Shown here piece after piece: positions 1-9,294 of a stretch of 64,000 bases of DNA. The stretch is from contig CANMZB010000001.1 in assembly GCA_947502265.1 (NCBI GenBank), positions 124,001-188,000 on the forward strand, in the 5' to 3' direction. Under the pieces are notes generated by a model, which saw only the letters and a list, made by a program, of their open reading frames with translations, was not told where the DNA came from and ran no database searches. The stretch is from an uncultured Sulfitobacter sp. (GTDB taxonomy: Bacteria > Pseudomonadota > Alphaproteobacteria > Rhodobacterales > Rhodobacteraceae). Within the stretch, counting starts at the first letter, position 1. Each line of letters begins with the position of its first letter. Both the position numbers and the translations under genes were made by a program.

Positions 1-2
1 AA

Positions 3-719
3 CAGGGCGGTGCGGCGATCAATCAGCTTGCACGCGCGGCGGGGGCCAGCCTTGATGTGCATGCGCTTGAACTGGACCGCCCGACACTGGATTTCACCCA
101 GGGTCCGGCCCTGTCCAAGGCTGATTTGACCACCGCTCTGGCCGCGGGTTGGGATGCGGTGCGCGTGGATGCCGATCTTTTGGTGGCGGGCGAGATGGGC
201 ATTGGCAATACAACGCCCGCTGCGGCTTTGGCGTGCGCTCTTTTTGGCGGCACAGCCGGGGACTGGACGGGTCGTGGCACCGGCGTCGATGACGCGGCCT
301 TTGATATCAAAATGCGTGTCGTGGCGGAGGGGGTCGCGCTGCACAGGGGGCAGGGGGACGGAATCGAAACGCTGCGCCGCTTGGGCGGACGCGAGTTGGC
401 GGCGATCGTTGGGGCGATTACGCGGGCACGACATCTGCGCATTCCGGTGATCCTTGACGGTTTTATTTGCACGGCGGCTGCGGCCTGTCTGGAGCAAACC
501 GTTTCAGGCGCGCTTGATCACTGTGTTGCGGGACATCTGAGCATCGAGGGCGCGCACGGGCGCTTGCTGGCGGCGCTGGACAAGACGCCGATGCTGTCGT
601 TCGGGCTACGGCTGGGCGAGGCCTCGGGCGGGGCGCTGGCGATTTCGGTTCTGAAGGCTGCATTGGAATGCCACAGCGGCATGGCCACCTTTACCGAAGC
701 GGGCGTCAGCGGCGCCTGA
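3..719 (+). CDS. cobT: Nicotinate-nucleotide--dimethylbenzimidazole phosphoribosyltransferase, 5'-truncated by window edge
   Basis: CobT transfers the phosphoribosyl group of nicotinate mononucleotide to 5,6-dimethylbenzimidazole, making alpha-ribazole phosphate for the lower loop of cobalamin. The reading frame is open from base 3 and starts with a [10 protein letters not shown] stretch that belongs to the family, so the apparent GTG at 57 is internal. About 238 residues are visible of a family length near 340. The diagnostic [14 protein letters not shown] motif is present, and near the C-terminus [10 protein letters not shown] holds the glutamate that acts as catalytic base in the family. 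The gene ends 26 bp before the convergent antiporter gene. The N-terminal third lies outside the window. Confidence 0.93.
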   Translation, partial: QGGAAINQLARAAGASLDVHALELDRPTLDFTQGPALSKADLTTALAAGWDAVRVDADLLVAGEMGIGNTTPAAALACALFGGTAGDWTGRGTGVDDAAFDIKMRVVAEGVALHRGQGDGIETLRRLGGRELAAIVGAITRARHLRIPVILDGFICTAAAACLEQTVSGALDHCVAGHLSIEGAHGRLLAALDKTPMLSFGLRLGEASGGALAISVLKAALECHSGMATFTEAGVSGA

Positions 720-745
720 GCGCCGCCGTTCCCGCATCCGGCGCT

Positions 746-2644
746 CTATTGTTCGTCTTCCTCGCCCCGGTTGAGGAAGGCCGTTTCCAGATCTTTCTGA
801 AGCTCCTTGGCGCGTTCGACATAGGCTTTGTTGTTCTGCGGGGCGACATCGTCGCGCCATACACCCGCCAGCTCGCGCACGGATTTGCGGTCATGGTGGT
901 AGAATAGCCGCTGCGCCTCTGCCGCCTCGTATTCGGAGAGGCCCATACGCTCAAGCACATAGCGGCCCGCACGCAGGGAGCTGTCGAACATCTCGCGCAC
1001 GATGTCGTTCGCGCCTGCCTGATAGAGGTGGTACACATCCGTGCGATCATGAGCGCGCACGACGATGTGCAAATCCGGCCTCTCTGCACGGGCGTAACGC
1101 ACCAGCGAACGGGCTGATTTCTGATCGTCCAATGCCACGACAAGAACCTTCGCATCGGCCAGACCGGCCTTGCGCAAAATATCCGCGCGCGTTGGATCGC
1201 CCAGAAAGGCCTTGAAGCCGAAACGCCGCATCACGGCGATGGTTTCGGGATTATGGTCAAGCACGACCGTCTCGAAACCCGACGCCTGCACCATGCGATT
1301 TACCATCTGGCCGAAACGGCCCACGCCCGCGATGATGATCGGGCCTTCGGTGTCGATTTCGTCGTCCGGCGGGCGTACGGTGACATCGGCGGTGCGCCTG
1401 GAGATGAATTCGTAAAGAATGAACAACAGCGGCGTGATCAGCATCGACAGGGCAATCACCAACAGCAATGTTTCGGCAACCGCACCCGGCATGACGCCGG
1501 TCGCCACCGAAAAGCTGACCAGTACAAAACCGAACTCGCCCGCCTGTGCCAGACCAAGGGCAAACAGCCATTGATCGCGGCCGCGCAGTTTGAACAGGCG
1601 GCCCAGAATGAACAGGATCAGCCCTTTGACGAAGATCACCAGCAACGCCATGCCCAGAATAATCACGGCATTCTCGGTCAGTAGCTCAAAGTTGATCCCC
1701 GCACCGACGGTAATAAAGAACAGGCCAAGCAACAGTCCCTTGAATGGCTCAAGGTCGGTCTCAAGTTCGTGGCGGAATTCGGAGCTGGCCAGCACCACGC
1801 CCGCCAGAAAAGCGCCAAGAGCAGGCGAAAGACCCACCAGCATCATGGTGGACGAGATGCCAACCACGATCAGCAGCGCGAGCGCGGTATACATCTCGCG
1901 CAGCTTGGCAAGGTGGATGTAACGGAAGACAGGACGGGTAAAGAAGACGCCGGTAATAATAATGCCCGCAATGGCCCCTATGGTGACAAGCGTCACGCCC
2001 CATGCGGGCAGGCTGGCGATAAGGTCGAAAGCAGCTTCTGCCGCCGCGGGGGCATGGGTTTCGCCATGATCTTTGCCAAGCTCGGTTGCCCGCGCGATAG
2101 AGCCGTCCGGTGACATCAACGCCTCCGGGCGCGACACCGCGAGCAAGGGAAGAAAGGCGAGGATCGGAATCACCGCGATGTCCTGCGTCAACAGGACGGA
2201 AAAGACAGAGCGCCCGCCCGCCGTCTGCATGAGCCCTTTTTCCGTTAGGGTCTGTAATACAATCGCGGTCGAACTGAGAGAGAGCGTCAGGCCGATGGCC
2301 AACGCGACGCTCCAGCTTTGATTGTAGGCCATAGCGATGCCCATCAGCGCCAGCGTGCTGACAGTGACCTGAAGCCCGCCCAGCCCGAGCAGACGGTGGC
2401 GCATGTCCCACAAGGCGCGGGGTTCCAGCTCAAGCCCGATGAGGAACAGCATCATCACCACGCCGAACTCGGCGAAATGCTGTAGGTCTTGCGTCTCGGA
2501 CCCGACAAGGCCGAACACAGGGCCGATCAGGATGCCTGCGGCAAGGTAGCCGAGCACCGATCCCAACCCAAGACGGGCGGCAATCGGCACCGCAATCACA
2601 GCGGCGGCAAGATAGATCGTAGCTTGAAACAAAAACCCTTCCAT
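746..2644 (-). CDS. KefB/KefC-type monovalent cation:proton antiporter (CPA2) with TrkA-N domain
   Basis: This is an inner-membrane K+(Na+)/H+ antiporter of the CPA2 family, 632 aa, close to the usual KefB/KefC length of about 600. Residues 1-410 are dominated by hydrophobic helices (about 12 segments) and include the LTQDIAVIP element typical of the exchanger core. Residues 433-550 form a Rossmann-type regulatory domain with the nucleotide-binding signature IIIAGVGRFGQM (GxGxxG at about 440-445). A charged C-terminal tail follows. Such proteins usually release K+ under electrophile or glutathione control, but no ancillary KefF/KefG gene is adjacent, so the regulator and exact ion are unknown. 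The start ATG at 2644 directly begins the first hydrophobic segment. Confidence 0.9.
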   Translation of the reverse strand: MEGFLFQATIYLAAAVIAVPIAARLGLGSVLGYLAAGILIGPVFGLVGSETQDLQHFAEFGVVMMLFLIGLELEPRALWDMRHRLLGLGGLQVTVSTLALMGIAMAYNQSWSVALAIGLTLSLSSTAIVLQTLTEKGLMQTAGGRSVFSVLLTQDIAVIPILAFLPLLAVSRPEALMSPDGSIARATELGKDHGETHAPAAAEAAFDLIASLPAWGVTLVTIGAIAGIIITGVFFTRPVFRYIHLAKLREMYTALALLIVVGISSTMMLVGLSPALGAFLAGVVLASSEFRHELETDLEPFKGLLLGLFFITVGAGINFELLTENAVIILGMALLVIFVKGLILFILGRLFKLRGRDQWLFALGLAQAGEFGFVLVSFSVATGVMPGAVAETLLLVIALSMLITPLLFILYEFISRRTADVTVRPPDDEIDTEGPIIIAGVGRFGQMVNRMVQASGFETVVLDHNPETIAVMRRFGFKAFLGDPTRADILRKAGLADAKVLVVALDDQKSARSLVRYARAERPDLHIVVRAHDRTDVYHLYQAGANDIVREMFDSSLRAGRYVLERMGLSEYEAAEAQRLFYHHDRKSVRELAGVWRDDVAPQNNKAYVERAKELQKDLETAFLNRGEEDEQ

Positions 2645-2671
2645 GGCGGTCCTTATAAGTAGCCTGCGCGA

Positions 2672-3127
2672 TCAGGTGGGGAGGGGACCATCGCGTTTGA
2701 GCTGGTCCATGACAATCTGGCTATGCACCCGTGATACGGCTTTATGTGGCAGTAACACATCGTGAATCAACCGGTTCAGGGCAGGCAGATCCGCACAATA
2801 GACACGCAAAAGGTAATCTGCATCCCCCGTCATCGTCCACGCGCTCACAATTTCGGGACGGGTGGCGACAAGCCGCGCAAAGCTTTTTGAATGATCCGGT
2901 CCGTGGGTGCCAAGATGCACTTGAACAAACCCCTGCACATGCAAGCCAAGTCTGCGCGGATCAAGCCGCGCGGTATAGCTTTCGATCACGCCATTTACTT
3001 CAAGCTTCTGACGCCGCCGCCCTGCTTGGGAGGCGGAGAGGTTGAGCATATCGCCAAGCTCCTGCGCCGTGAGATGTGCGTCCTTTTGGAGTGCTGTGAG
3101 CAGTCGGGCATCTATTTCATCGGACAA
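2672..3127 (-). CDS. Lrp/AsnC family transcriptional regulator
   Basis: The protein has about 151 aa with an N-terminal winged helix-turn-helix (LTAQELGDMLNLSASQAGRR) and a C-terminal RAM/AsnC ligand-binding domain (GDADYLLRVYCADLPAL). The frame stays open to 3394 but the extra 89 residues are not family-like and overlap the divergent gene. I choose a TTG start at 3127, which has a GAGAG Shine-Dalgarno-like sequence upstream and gives the standard Lrp length. It is transcribed divergently from hpd with 139 bp between the starts. Lrp-type regulators commonly control the neighbouring amino-acid catabolic gene, so this one probably senses an aromatic amino acid or a derivative and controls hpd. 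The ligand is inference. Confidence 0.86.
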   Translation of the reverse strand: MSDEIDARLLTALQKDAHLTAQELGDMLNLSASQAGRRRQKLEVNGVIESYTARLDPRRLGLHVQGFVQVHLGTHGPDHSKSFARLVATRPEIVSAWTMTGDADYLLRVYCADLPALNRLIHDVLLPHKAVSRVHSQIVMDQLKRDGPLPT

Positions 3128-3266
3128 TGTGCGGATCTCTCGCGTTAGTCGGGCCAAGTATGCGGGTTTTGCGCATGGATATCTATACAGGATGAAGAAA
3201 ATGCGCACACCCCGCTTCGTCCATGCCGTAAATTGCGTTAAATGCACATTATCAACGAGGTTCTCC

Positions 3267-4361
3267 ATGGGTCCGTTTCCCCACGACGCTTTGAAATCGC
3301 AGATCACAGCGGAAAATCCCGCAGGCACAGACGGCTTCGAGTTTGTTGAATTCGCCTCGTCCACCCCCGAAGATCTGCGCGACGTGTTTCGCAAGATGGG
3401 TTACGCCCATGTTGCCAACCACAAAAGCAAGGGTATCGAGCTTTGGCAGCAGGGGGATATTACCTATGTGTTGACCCACGACGCCGACAGTTTTGCCGCG
3501 CGGTTTGTGGACGTACACGGGCCTTGCGCGCCCTCGATGGGCTGGCGCGTTGTGGATGCGCAAAAGGCGCTGGAACATGCGGTGGCCAACGGGGCCGAGG
3601 AATATACCGGCGATGGCAAGGTTCTGGATGTGCCTGCGATCATGGGCATTGGCGGCTCGCTTTTGTATTTCGTGGATCAATATTACGACACGTCGCCCTA
3701 CAACGCAGAATACGACTGGATCGCGCAGTCCAAGCCTGAAGGCGTCGGCTTTTACTATCTCGATCATCTGACGCACAACGTGTTTCAGGGGAACATGGAC
3801 AAGTGGTTCAAATTCTACGGTGATCTGTTCAACTTTCGCGAAATCCGTTTTTTCGATATCGCGGGCAAATTTACCGGCCTGTTCTCGCGCGCACTGACAT
3901 CTCCGTGCGGGCGTATTCGCATTCCGTTGAATGAAGACCGCGGAGAGACCGGGCAGATCGTTGCCTATCTAAAGAAATACAATGGCGAAGGCATCCAGCA
4001 CATCGCGGTGGGCGCGCGCGATATTTATGACGCGACCGATGCGATTGCCGACAACGGGCTGAAATTCATGCCCGCGCCGCCGCAAACCTACTACGGCCTA
4101 AGCAAGGACCGCGTGGCGGGCCATGAAGAGCCGCTGGACCGGATGAAGAAACACGGCATCCTGATCGACGGTGAAGGGGTGGTTGATGGGGGTGAGACGC
4201 GTATTTTGTTGCAGATATTCTCGAAAACCGTGATCGGCCCGATCTTTTTCGAATTCATCGAACGCAAAGGGGATGACGGTTTTGGCGAGGGTAACTTTAA
4301 AGCGTTGTTCGAGAGTATCGAGCAAGAACAGATCGACAGTGGCGAACTGACAGCGGAGTAA
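3267..4361 (+). CDS. hpd: 4-hydroxyphenylpyruvate dioxygenase
   Basis: HPPD converts 4-hydroxyphenylpyruvate and O2 to homogentisate and CO2 in tyrosine catabolism. It is a cytosolic non-haem Fe(II) enzyme. The product is 364 aa, typical for bacterial HPPD, with two vicinal-oxygen-chelate halves. The iron triad is visible: His167 in YYLDHLTHNV, His245 in GEGIQHIAV and Glu329 in GPIFFEFIER. The ATG at 3267 is preceded by an AACGAGG ribosome site. The longer open frame back to 3042 overlaps the divergent regulator and is not homologous to the family. A hairpin terminator lies 39 bp downstream. No homogentisate dioxygenase gene is adjacent. Confidence 0.96.
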   Translation: MGPFPHDALKSQITAENPAGTDGFEFVEFASSTPEDLRDVFRKMGYAHVANHKSKGIELWQQGDITYVLTHDADSFAARFVDVHGPCAPSMGWRVVDAQKALEHAVANGAEEYTGDGKVLDVPAIMGIGGSLLYFVDQYYDTSPYNAEYDWIAQSKPEGVGFYYLDHLTHNVFQGNMDKWFKFYGDLFNFREIRFFDIAGKFTGLFSRALTSPCGRIRIPLNEDRGETGQIVAYLKKYNGEGIQHIAVGARDIYDATDAIADNGLKFMPAPPQTYYGLSKDRVAGHEEPLDRMKKHGILIDGEGVVDGGETRILLQIFSKTVIGPIFFEFIERKGDDGFGEGNFKALFESIEQEQIDSGELTAE

Positions 4362-4366
4362 GTACC

Positions 4367-4394
4367 CCAAATCTGATCCGCCAAATCTGATCCG
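4367..4394. repeat. Tandem 14-bp direct repeat
   Basis: The unit CCAAATCTGATCCG occurs twice back to back (4367-4380 and 4381-4394) just after the hpd stop codon and before its terminator hairpin. No function is evident. Confidence 0.8.
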
Positions 4395-4399
4395 AATGA

Positions 4400-4430
4400 G
4401 CGCGGGACCGGTGGTCCCGCGCATTTCATT
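4400..4430 (+). terminator. Rho-independent terminator of hpd
   Basis: A perfect 10-bp stem (GCGCGGGACC, 4400-4409, with GGTCCCGCGC, 4413-4422) has a 3-nt loop and is followed by ATTTCATTTTT. It lies directly downstream of hpd and between hpd and the convergent 833-aa gene. Confidence 0.85.
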
Positions 4431-4472
4431 TTTCAGGAGGGTTCTTGCTCTGGCTGTTGTGCGCAGGACGCA

Positions 4473-6974
4473 TCAGCTGCTGGGGATTTTGAGAACCACG
4501 TTGCGCCCGCGCTTGGTATAGCGCAAGTCGGTGTCGCCGATGGCGGAGATCTGTCCGCCGTCAATCCGGTCGCCCACGCGGACTTTCTTGTAGCGTCCGT
4601 TTGCCAGCCGTACCAACGCGCGTCGGCTTGAGGGTTTGCCGTAAACGCCAATCAGGTTCACCTTGCGCAGATTGATGGCGTTCTTGACAGTTGCACTGCG
4701 GGATACAGATGCTTTTGATGGGATTTTCGGAGCAACGGATTTTGGCGCAACAGAAGGCGCGGCGGCCACACGGGTTTCGACGGGTGCGGTGCGTTGTGCG
4801 CGTTTGACGACATTCGAGAAATTGCGCGGACGGGTATCGGGGCGTTTGGACAGTGCGACCGCGTACTGCGTCGCATCATCGACAACCGGAGCGGTTGTGG
4901 GCGGCAGAGCGAGCGCAGCAGACGCAGCCGCTGCGGCGGCCGCTGTTGCGCGGTCTTCTTCGGCAGATACCTGTGCGGCTTCTTCCGCTTTGCGTGCTGC
5001 TTCTGCGCGTTGTTGCAAAGAGCGCGGGCGCACTGCGGGGCGGAACACGGCCAATTCAATGCGAGTCACGCCGCCGAGTTGCGAGCGTTCCGCATTTTCT
5101 GCCAGTCCGCCGGGCCGCGTTTTGGGGCGAAAGCCGGCCAGAGGTGACACGACAGGGGCCGCCTCTGGCTGGCGGGCAAAACGGGTCAATGCATGGGGCG
5201 GCTTAAGCGGGGGGCTGGCGGCGAGGAGCGTATATCCCTCGGGTGTCACGATGCCTTCGGGCGTTGGCACCCACAACCCGCGACTGTCCAGATTTGCCGG
5301 TTGGCCAAACGGCGGCGGCGAGACGACAGCGGCCAGTTGCACATCGGTGTCCAGTCCCGCAGGTGAGGGCAGCGCGATTGCATCGCTGGCGGCGCTGACC
5401 GGATCAAGGCTGCTGCGGTAGGCTGGGGCATCCGGCACGTCGGGTTGTTCCAGCGCTGTGGCAGGGCTCAAGGGCCAGATGCCGCTGACCGCGTAGCGCG
5501 CCGCGGCTTCTGCCGGGGTAATGACATCGCGTTGTGGCTCTGTACGGGGTTTCTGTAGGGCATCGAGCACAGCAGAATCTTCGGCGGAAAGAACCGGATC
5601 GAGTGCTGCAAGTGCGCCCGGATCGCCGGATTGAACAATCTCTTCCTGCGCATCTGTGGGGACGCGAATGATTTCGGTGCCGGTTTGATTTTCAGGTGCC
5701 GAGGCAACCGCGCGCGCAGTCTTTCCGCGCAGCAGGCTTGCAATACCATCATCCAGAAATACCGCAGCCCATGCCGCGACACCCGCAAGAAAGACCAGCA
5801 GGATTATCGTCATGATCAGGCCGAGAAACCTCGGCTTGCCGCCAACTACGTCACCGCGGGCACCGAAAACGGTCATGCGCTCTTGTTCGTTGCCGGAGGC
5901 GAGCGGCGCTGCATCCTTTGCGACGGCGATCGGCGGTGCGGTGAGCGAGCTGCTGTCGGGTGGCGGAGTGTTTCGGGCAGCGCCGCCCAGCGACGGCGAA
6001 ACCGCTGGTGTGCTGCGTCTGCTGGAGAAGCCGATGGTGATTTTTGGCGGTTCGTCCGGTGCCGGTTTTGGCGGGCCGGATTTACGCATTGACACGATCA
6101 CGGGTTTTTTGGGTGCGGCCGCGTCGGGGCCGGTGGCCGCCTGTTCCAAGGTCTGCCCGCCGGCAAGAGGCACCTTGCCTTGGGGAGAGGCGGCGGGCGG
6201 TTTGGCCGCTGGTGCGTTTGGCAACACATCCGGTTTAGGGGCGGGTGTTACGGTAGGGTTTGTTTCCGGCTTGGGGGCGGCAGTATTGTCTGGCGCATCC
6301 CGTGGCTTCACGGGCGCAGGTGCGGCAGGTTTCGATTCCGGTACAGGGGCGCTTTTGGCCGTCGGCACGGATGCCGGAGCCGTGGTTTTATTTTCAGTTG
6401 CAGGTTTATCTTCGGCGGGAGCTTCAACTCTGCCCACGACAACCACGGCAATGCCATCTGCCTCGACGGTTTCACCGCTGTCCAGCAACGCGGCTGCGGC
6501 GTCGGTCGTACCAAAGAACGGCTCGCCCAGAAATGCGGCCGCTTCAGGGATCGCGACAAAACTTACCGGATGAAACCGGTGTTCAAGCGCAAATCCTTCT
6601 GCCTCGGCCAGCGTTTCGCGGGCAACGGCCGCCACATGGGTTAACGGGCCATCAAGCGAAATGTCATAGGCTAGCTCTTCGATTTCGTAGGGCGTTGCAT
6701 CGACAAGCGCGGCTTCTGCGGCTTTGCGACGGGCTGGTTCTGACAGACCGGGTGTTTCGATGGTAAGGTATTTGATCTGCGCTGGCGGAACGACCAGTTT
6801 GCAGCGCAGACCGGAGGCATCAAGGCGGACGGCGGTGGCGCGCAGAACGGCCAGTTCTGCCGCGAGATCTTGCGAGGTCACGCTGACCTCGCCCACTTCA
6901 CGCCAGCCACCAGCCGCACGATGCAGCAGCCTGATGCCATCGAAGGACAGGGAAAGAGCAAAATTAGGCTTCAT
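4473..6974 (-). CDS. Large single-pass membrane protein with GspL/PilM-like N-terminus and GspC/PilP-like C-terminus
   Basis: The product has 833 aa. Residues 1-180 resemble the actin-like cytoplasmic domain of GspL/PilM-type secretion or pilus proteins (KLVVPPAQIKYLTIETPG, then an EEL.YDI segment). Residues 180-375 are a low-complexity Pro/Ala/Lys-rich linker. One transmembrane helix is at about 383-407 (LIMTIILLVFLAGVAAWAAV), then a long Pro/Ala-rich periplasmic part. The last 70 residues (VNLIGVYGKPSSRRALVRL, then VRVGDRIDGGQI) look like the homology-region domain of GspC or PilP. The architecture suggests an inner-membrane platform component fused to its periplasmic partner. No other type II secretion or pilus genes are adjacent. 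Such proteins can be misnamed translation initiation factor 2 because of the Pro/Ala linker. The assignment is by pattern only. Confidence 0.75.
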   Translation of the reverse strand: MKPNFALSLSFDGIRLLHRAAGGWREVGEVSVTSQDLAAELAVLRATAVRLDASGLRCKLVVPPAQIKYLTIETPGLSEPARRKAAEAALVDATPYEIEELAYDISLDGPLTHVAAVARETLAEAEGFALEHRFHPVSFVAIPEAAAFLGEPFFGTTDAAAALLDSGETVEADGIAVVVVGRVEAPAEDKPATENKTTAPASVPTAKSAPVPESKPAAPAPVKPRDAPDNTAAPKPETNPTVTPAPKPDVLPNAPAAKPPAASPQGKVPLAGGQTLEQAATGPDAAAPKKPVIVSMRKSGPPKPAPDEPPKITIGFSSRRSTPAVSPSLGGAARNTPPPDSSSLTAPPIAVAKDAAPLASGNEQERMTVFGARGDVVGGKPRFLGLIMTIILLVFLAGVAAWAAVFLDDGIASLLRGKTARAVASAPENQTGTEIIRVPTDAQEEIVQSGDPGALAALDPVLSAEDSAVLDALQKPRTEPQRDVITPAEAAARYAVSGIWPLSPATALEQPDVPDAPAYRSSLDPVSAASDAIALPSPAGLDTDVQLAAVVSPPPFGQPANLDSRGLWVPTPEGIVTPEGYTLLAASPPLKPPHALTRFARQPEAAPVVSPLAGFRPKTRPGGLAENAERSQLGGVTRIELAVFRPAVRPRSLQQRAEAARKAEEAAQVSAEEDRATAAAAAAASAALALPPTTAPVVDDATQYAVALSKRPDTRPRNFSNVVKRAQRTAPVETRVAAAPSVAPKSVAPKIPSKASVSRSATVKNAINLRKVNLIGVYGKPSSRRALVRLANGRYKKVRVGDRIDGGQISAIGDTDLRYTKRGRNVVLKIPSS

Positions 6975-7088
6975 GCCATGCCTTTATCACGGGTGCGGTT
7001 AACCGGCAACTTCATCACCGGCGAGAATAGAACAGCACTGCGCACATGAAAAGGCCGCTGACGCGTTTCGGCGGTCTACCGCATAATG

Positions 7089-7118
7089 GCCCTTCCGCGC
7101 GGGATGGCGCGGAAGGGC
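7089..7118 (-). terminator. Strong hairpin downstream of metY
   Basis: A perfect 12-bp inverted repeat (GCCCTTCCGCGC, 7089-7100, with its complement at 7107-7118) and 6-nt loop sits 12 bp beyond the metY stop. The T-run on the minus strand is poor, so termination is likely but not certain. Confidence 0.6.
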
Positions 7119-7130
7119 AGGGCCGTTGGA

Positions 7131-8423
7131 TCAGCTGATTGCTTTGGTCAACGCCTGATCCAGATCCGCAATCAGATCGTCGGCGGTTTCGGTTCCGATA
7201 GAGACACGCACAACGCTGGGGCCGGCACCGGCCGCTTCTTGTTGTTCTTCGGTCAACTGGTTGTGTGTGGTCGAGGCCGAGTGGATGATCAGCGAGCGTG
7301 TATCACCCAGATTTGCCACATGGCTGAACACTTCGAGCTCATTCACCAGCTTTACACAGGCGTCATACCCCCCCTTGACGGCAAAGGTGAAAAGCGCACC
7401 CGCGCCCTTGGGGCACACCTTTTTGGAGCGCTCGTAATAGGGCGAGGATTCCAGACCTGCGTAGGTGACATATTCAATGCGATCATCCGCTTCGAGCCAC
7501 GCCGCGATCTTTTTGGCGTTCTCGACATGGCGGTCCATCCGTAGGCTGAGCGTTTCGGTGCCCATCAACGTATAATGCGCCGCCTGCGGGTTCATTGTCA
7601 TACCCAGATCGCGCAGACCGATGGCGATGCCGTGGAAGGTGAACGCCATTGCGCCAAACGTCTCGTGGAATTTCAGGCCGTGATAGGCAGGCTCGGGCGC
7701 GCTGAGCGAGGGGAATTTGTCGGTTGCGGACCAGTCGAACTTGCCCGAATCCACAACGCAGCCGCCGGTGACCGTGCCATTGCCGGTGAGGTATTTGGTG
7801 GTGGAATGCACAACCAGCGTTGCGCCCAGCTCGATAGGGCGCACCAGATAGGGCGTCGCGGATGTGTTGTCGATGATAAGCGGAATTTGCGCGGCATCGG
7901 TGATGTCGGCAATGGCGCGCACATCCATGATGTAGCCGCCGGGATTGGCAATCGCTTCACCGAATACCGCGCGGGTGTTTTCGTCGATGGCATCGCGGAC
8001 CGCGTCCAGATCGTCGAAGTCGACGAATTTGCACTCCCAGCCGAAGCGTTTGATCGTGTGGGAAAACTGCGTAACTGTGCCGCCATAAAGACGGGTGGAC
8101 GCGACGATATTCTTGCCCGGACCCATCAGCGGGAACAGCGCCATAATTTGTGCGGCATGGCCCGAGGAACAGCATACGGCACCCGTACCGCCCTCAAGGG
8201 CTGCGATCCGCTCTTGTAAGACAGCGACAGTGGGGTTGGTCAGGCGCGAATAGATAAAGCCGACCTCTTTCAGGCTGAACAACGCTGCTGCGTGTTCGGC
8301 ATCGCGGAACACATAGCCTGTTGTCTGGTAAATCGGCGTCTGGCGTGCGCCGGTCGCAGGGTCGGGGTGGGCCCCTGCGTGGATTTGCAGGGTGTCAAAG
8401 CCGTAGTTGGGGCCATCTGTCAT
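7131..8423 (-). CDS. metY: O-acetylhomoserine aminocarboxypropyltransferase (O-acetylhomoserine sulfhydrylase)
   Basis: This is a PLP-dependent Cys/Met-metabolism enzyme of 430 aa that condenses O-acetylhomoserine with sulfide (or methanethiol) to homocysteine (or methionine). The start ATG at 8423 has AGGAG seven bases upstream. The N-terminus FDTLQIHAGAHPDPATGARQ and the YSRLTNPT segment are typical of MetY rather than of cystathionine gamma-synthase. The PLP lysine is Lys210 in VVHSTTKYLTGNGT. The C-terminal FSHVANLGDTRSLIIHSAST block is intact. It stands alone as a transcription unit. I looked for a SAM-type riboswitch upstream and could not support one. Confidence 0.94.
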   Translation of the reverse strand: MTDGPNYGFDTLQIHAGAHPDPATGARQTPIYQTTGYVFRDAEHAAALFSLKEVGFIYSRLTNPTVAVLQERIAALEGGTGAVCCSSGHAAQIMALFPLMGPGKNIVASTRLYGGTVTQFSHTIKRFGWECKFVDFDDLDAVRDAIDENTRAVFGEAIANPGGYIMDVRAIADITDAAQIPLIIDNTSATPYLVRPIELGATLVVHSTTKYLTGNGTVTGGCVVDSGKFDWSATDKFPSLSAPEPAYHGLKFHETFGAMAFTFHGIAIGLRDLGMTMNPQAAHYTLMGTETLSLRMDRHVENAKKIAAWLEADDRIEYVTYAGLESSPYYERSKKVCPKGAGALFTFAVKGGYDACVKLVNELEVFSHVANLGDTRSLIIHSASTTHNQLTEEQQEAAGAGPSVVRVSIGTETADDLIADLDQALTKAIS

Positions 8424-8665
8424 GGGAAATCTCCTGTTGAAGTCTGCGCACTGGTTACGGGATTGGGTATCGCCAGACAAGTGATCTGCGGGTTCAAAGG
8501 AAAGCCTTTGGAAGACGGGCGTGTTGGCCGGAAATAATTCGCAGGTATGAGGCGCGGGTAGAACTGGTGTTTTGGACGGGCGCCTGATTGCACACGGTCG
8601 CATACATGTGAAGTAGGTATTGATCGGGTGTTTCAGACAATGAGCAACGTTCGGCAGGCAAATCT

Positions 8666-9294
8666 GTGAAAGCGGCGAAAGACGGGCAAACCACTGCCGC
8701 TACCGGCCGCGCAGAGCGGCGCGAGCGCCGATTGGAGAAGATCGAGAAAGCGCCCACCGTGACATTCACATTGGAAGTGCCGGTGCGCAAATTCATGGAT
8801 ACACAGACCAAAGCCGCAGGCATGAATACAACTCATTACATGCGGATGTTGGTTTAGACCCATGTGATCGACACCGTCGGGGCGGACGATCCGCTGGCGT
8901 TTCGTCTGGCGGCAAAACGGCATGTGATCGCGCGGGTCACGCAAATGGATGGTGCAAACAAGTTTGAGGAGAACTTCATTCTGAACGTCGTCAAGGAAGC
9001 CGAAAAAGAAGATGGTTTTGCCGCGCAGTACAGTCTTGCGCTGGGCGGGGATGAGGCCGCAGGCACCCGTGCGTCTCTTTGAACCAGCAGCAGATCGGCC
9101 GTGTGATCAAGAAAGCCGTGGGCACTCGTTTTAAGCGGACCGAAAAGGGCAAGATCGCCCGTGCACAGGTTCAAGGCGCAATTATCTCGACCTATGCATT
9201 GCTTGAAATGCTGCCTGAAACTGCGCCGCGTCCAAAGTTGCTTTGGCAAAGGGGCGGTTTTCGGCATGGCTTAGCGCATCCAGTAGCCGTTTGA
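8666..9294 (+). pseudogene. Decayed conserved gene (in-frame amber stop plus frameshift), family not recognised
   Basis: Three reading blocks look like one protein. Block 1 (8666-8857) ends at a TAG in ...HYMRMLV. The same frame continues at once as THVIDTVGADDPLAFRLAAK to a TGA at 9080-9082. A -1 shifted frame starting at about 9079 continues smoothly as NQQQIGRVIKKAVG... and KGKIARAQVQGAIISTYALL. All three blocks have the codon usage and helix-rich composition of real protein, and they are contiguous, which argues for a roughly 190-aa ancestral protein broken by one nonsense and one frameshift mutation. Its N-terminus is rich in Arg and Glu. The function is unknown. An amber readthrough gene is less likely because of the second lesion. 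Confidence 0.6.

Noticed and set aside
718-746. 8-bp inverted repeat between cobT and the antiporter as a terminator
   Set aside because: The stem is short with a 13-nt loop and no T-run; too weak to call.
3042-3394. Longer N-termini for hpd (to 3042) and for the Lrp regulator (to 3394)
   Set aside because: The extensions overlap each other on opposite strands and are unlike the families; ATG 3267 and TTG 3127 give normal lengths and ribosome sites.
8424-8665. SAM-type riboswitch upstream of metY
   Set aside because: Such elements occur before methionine genes in Alphaproteobacteria, but I could not match conserved core or pseudoknot segments here.
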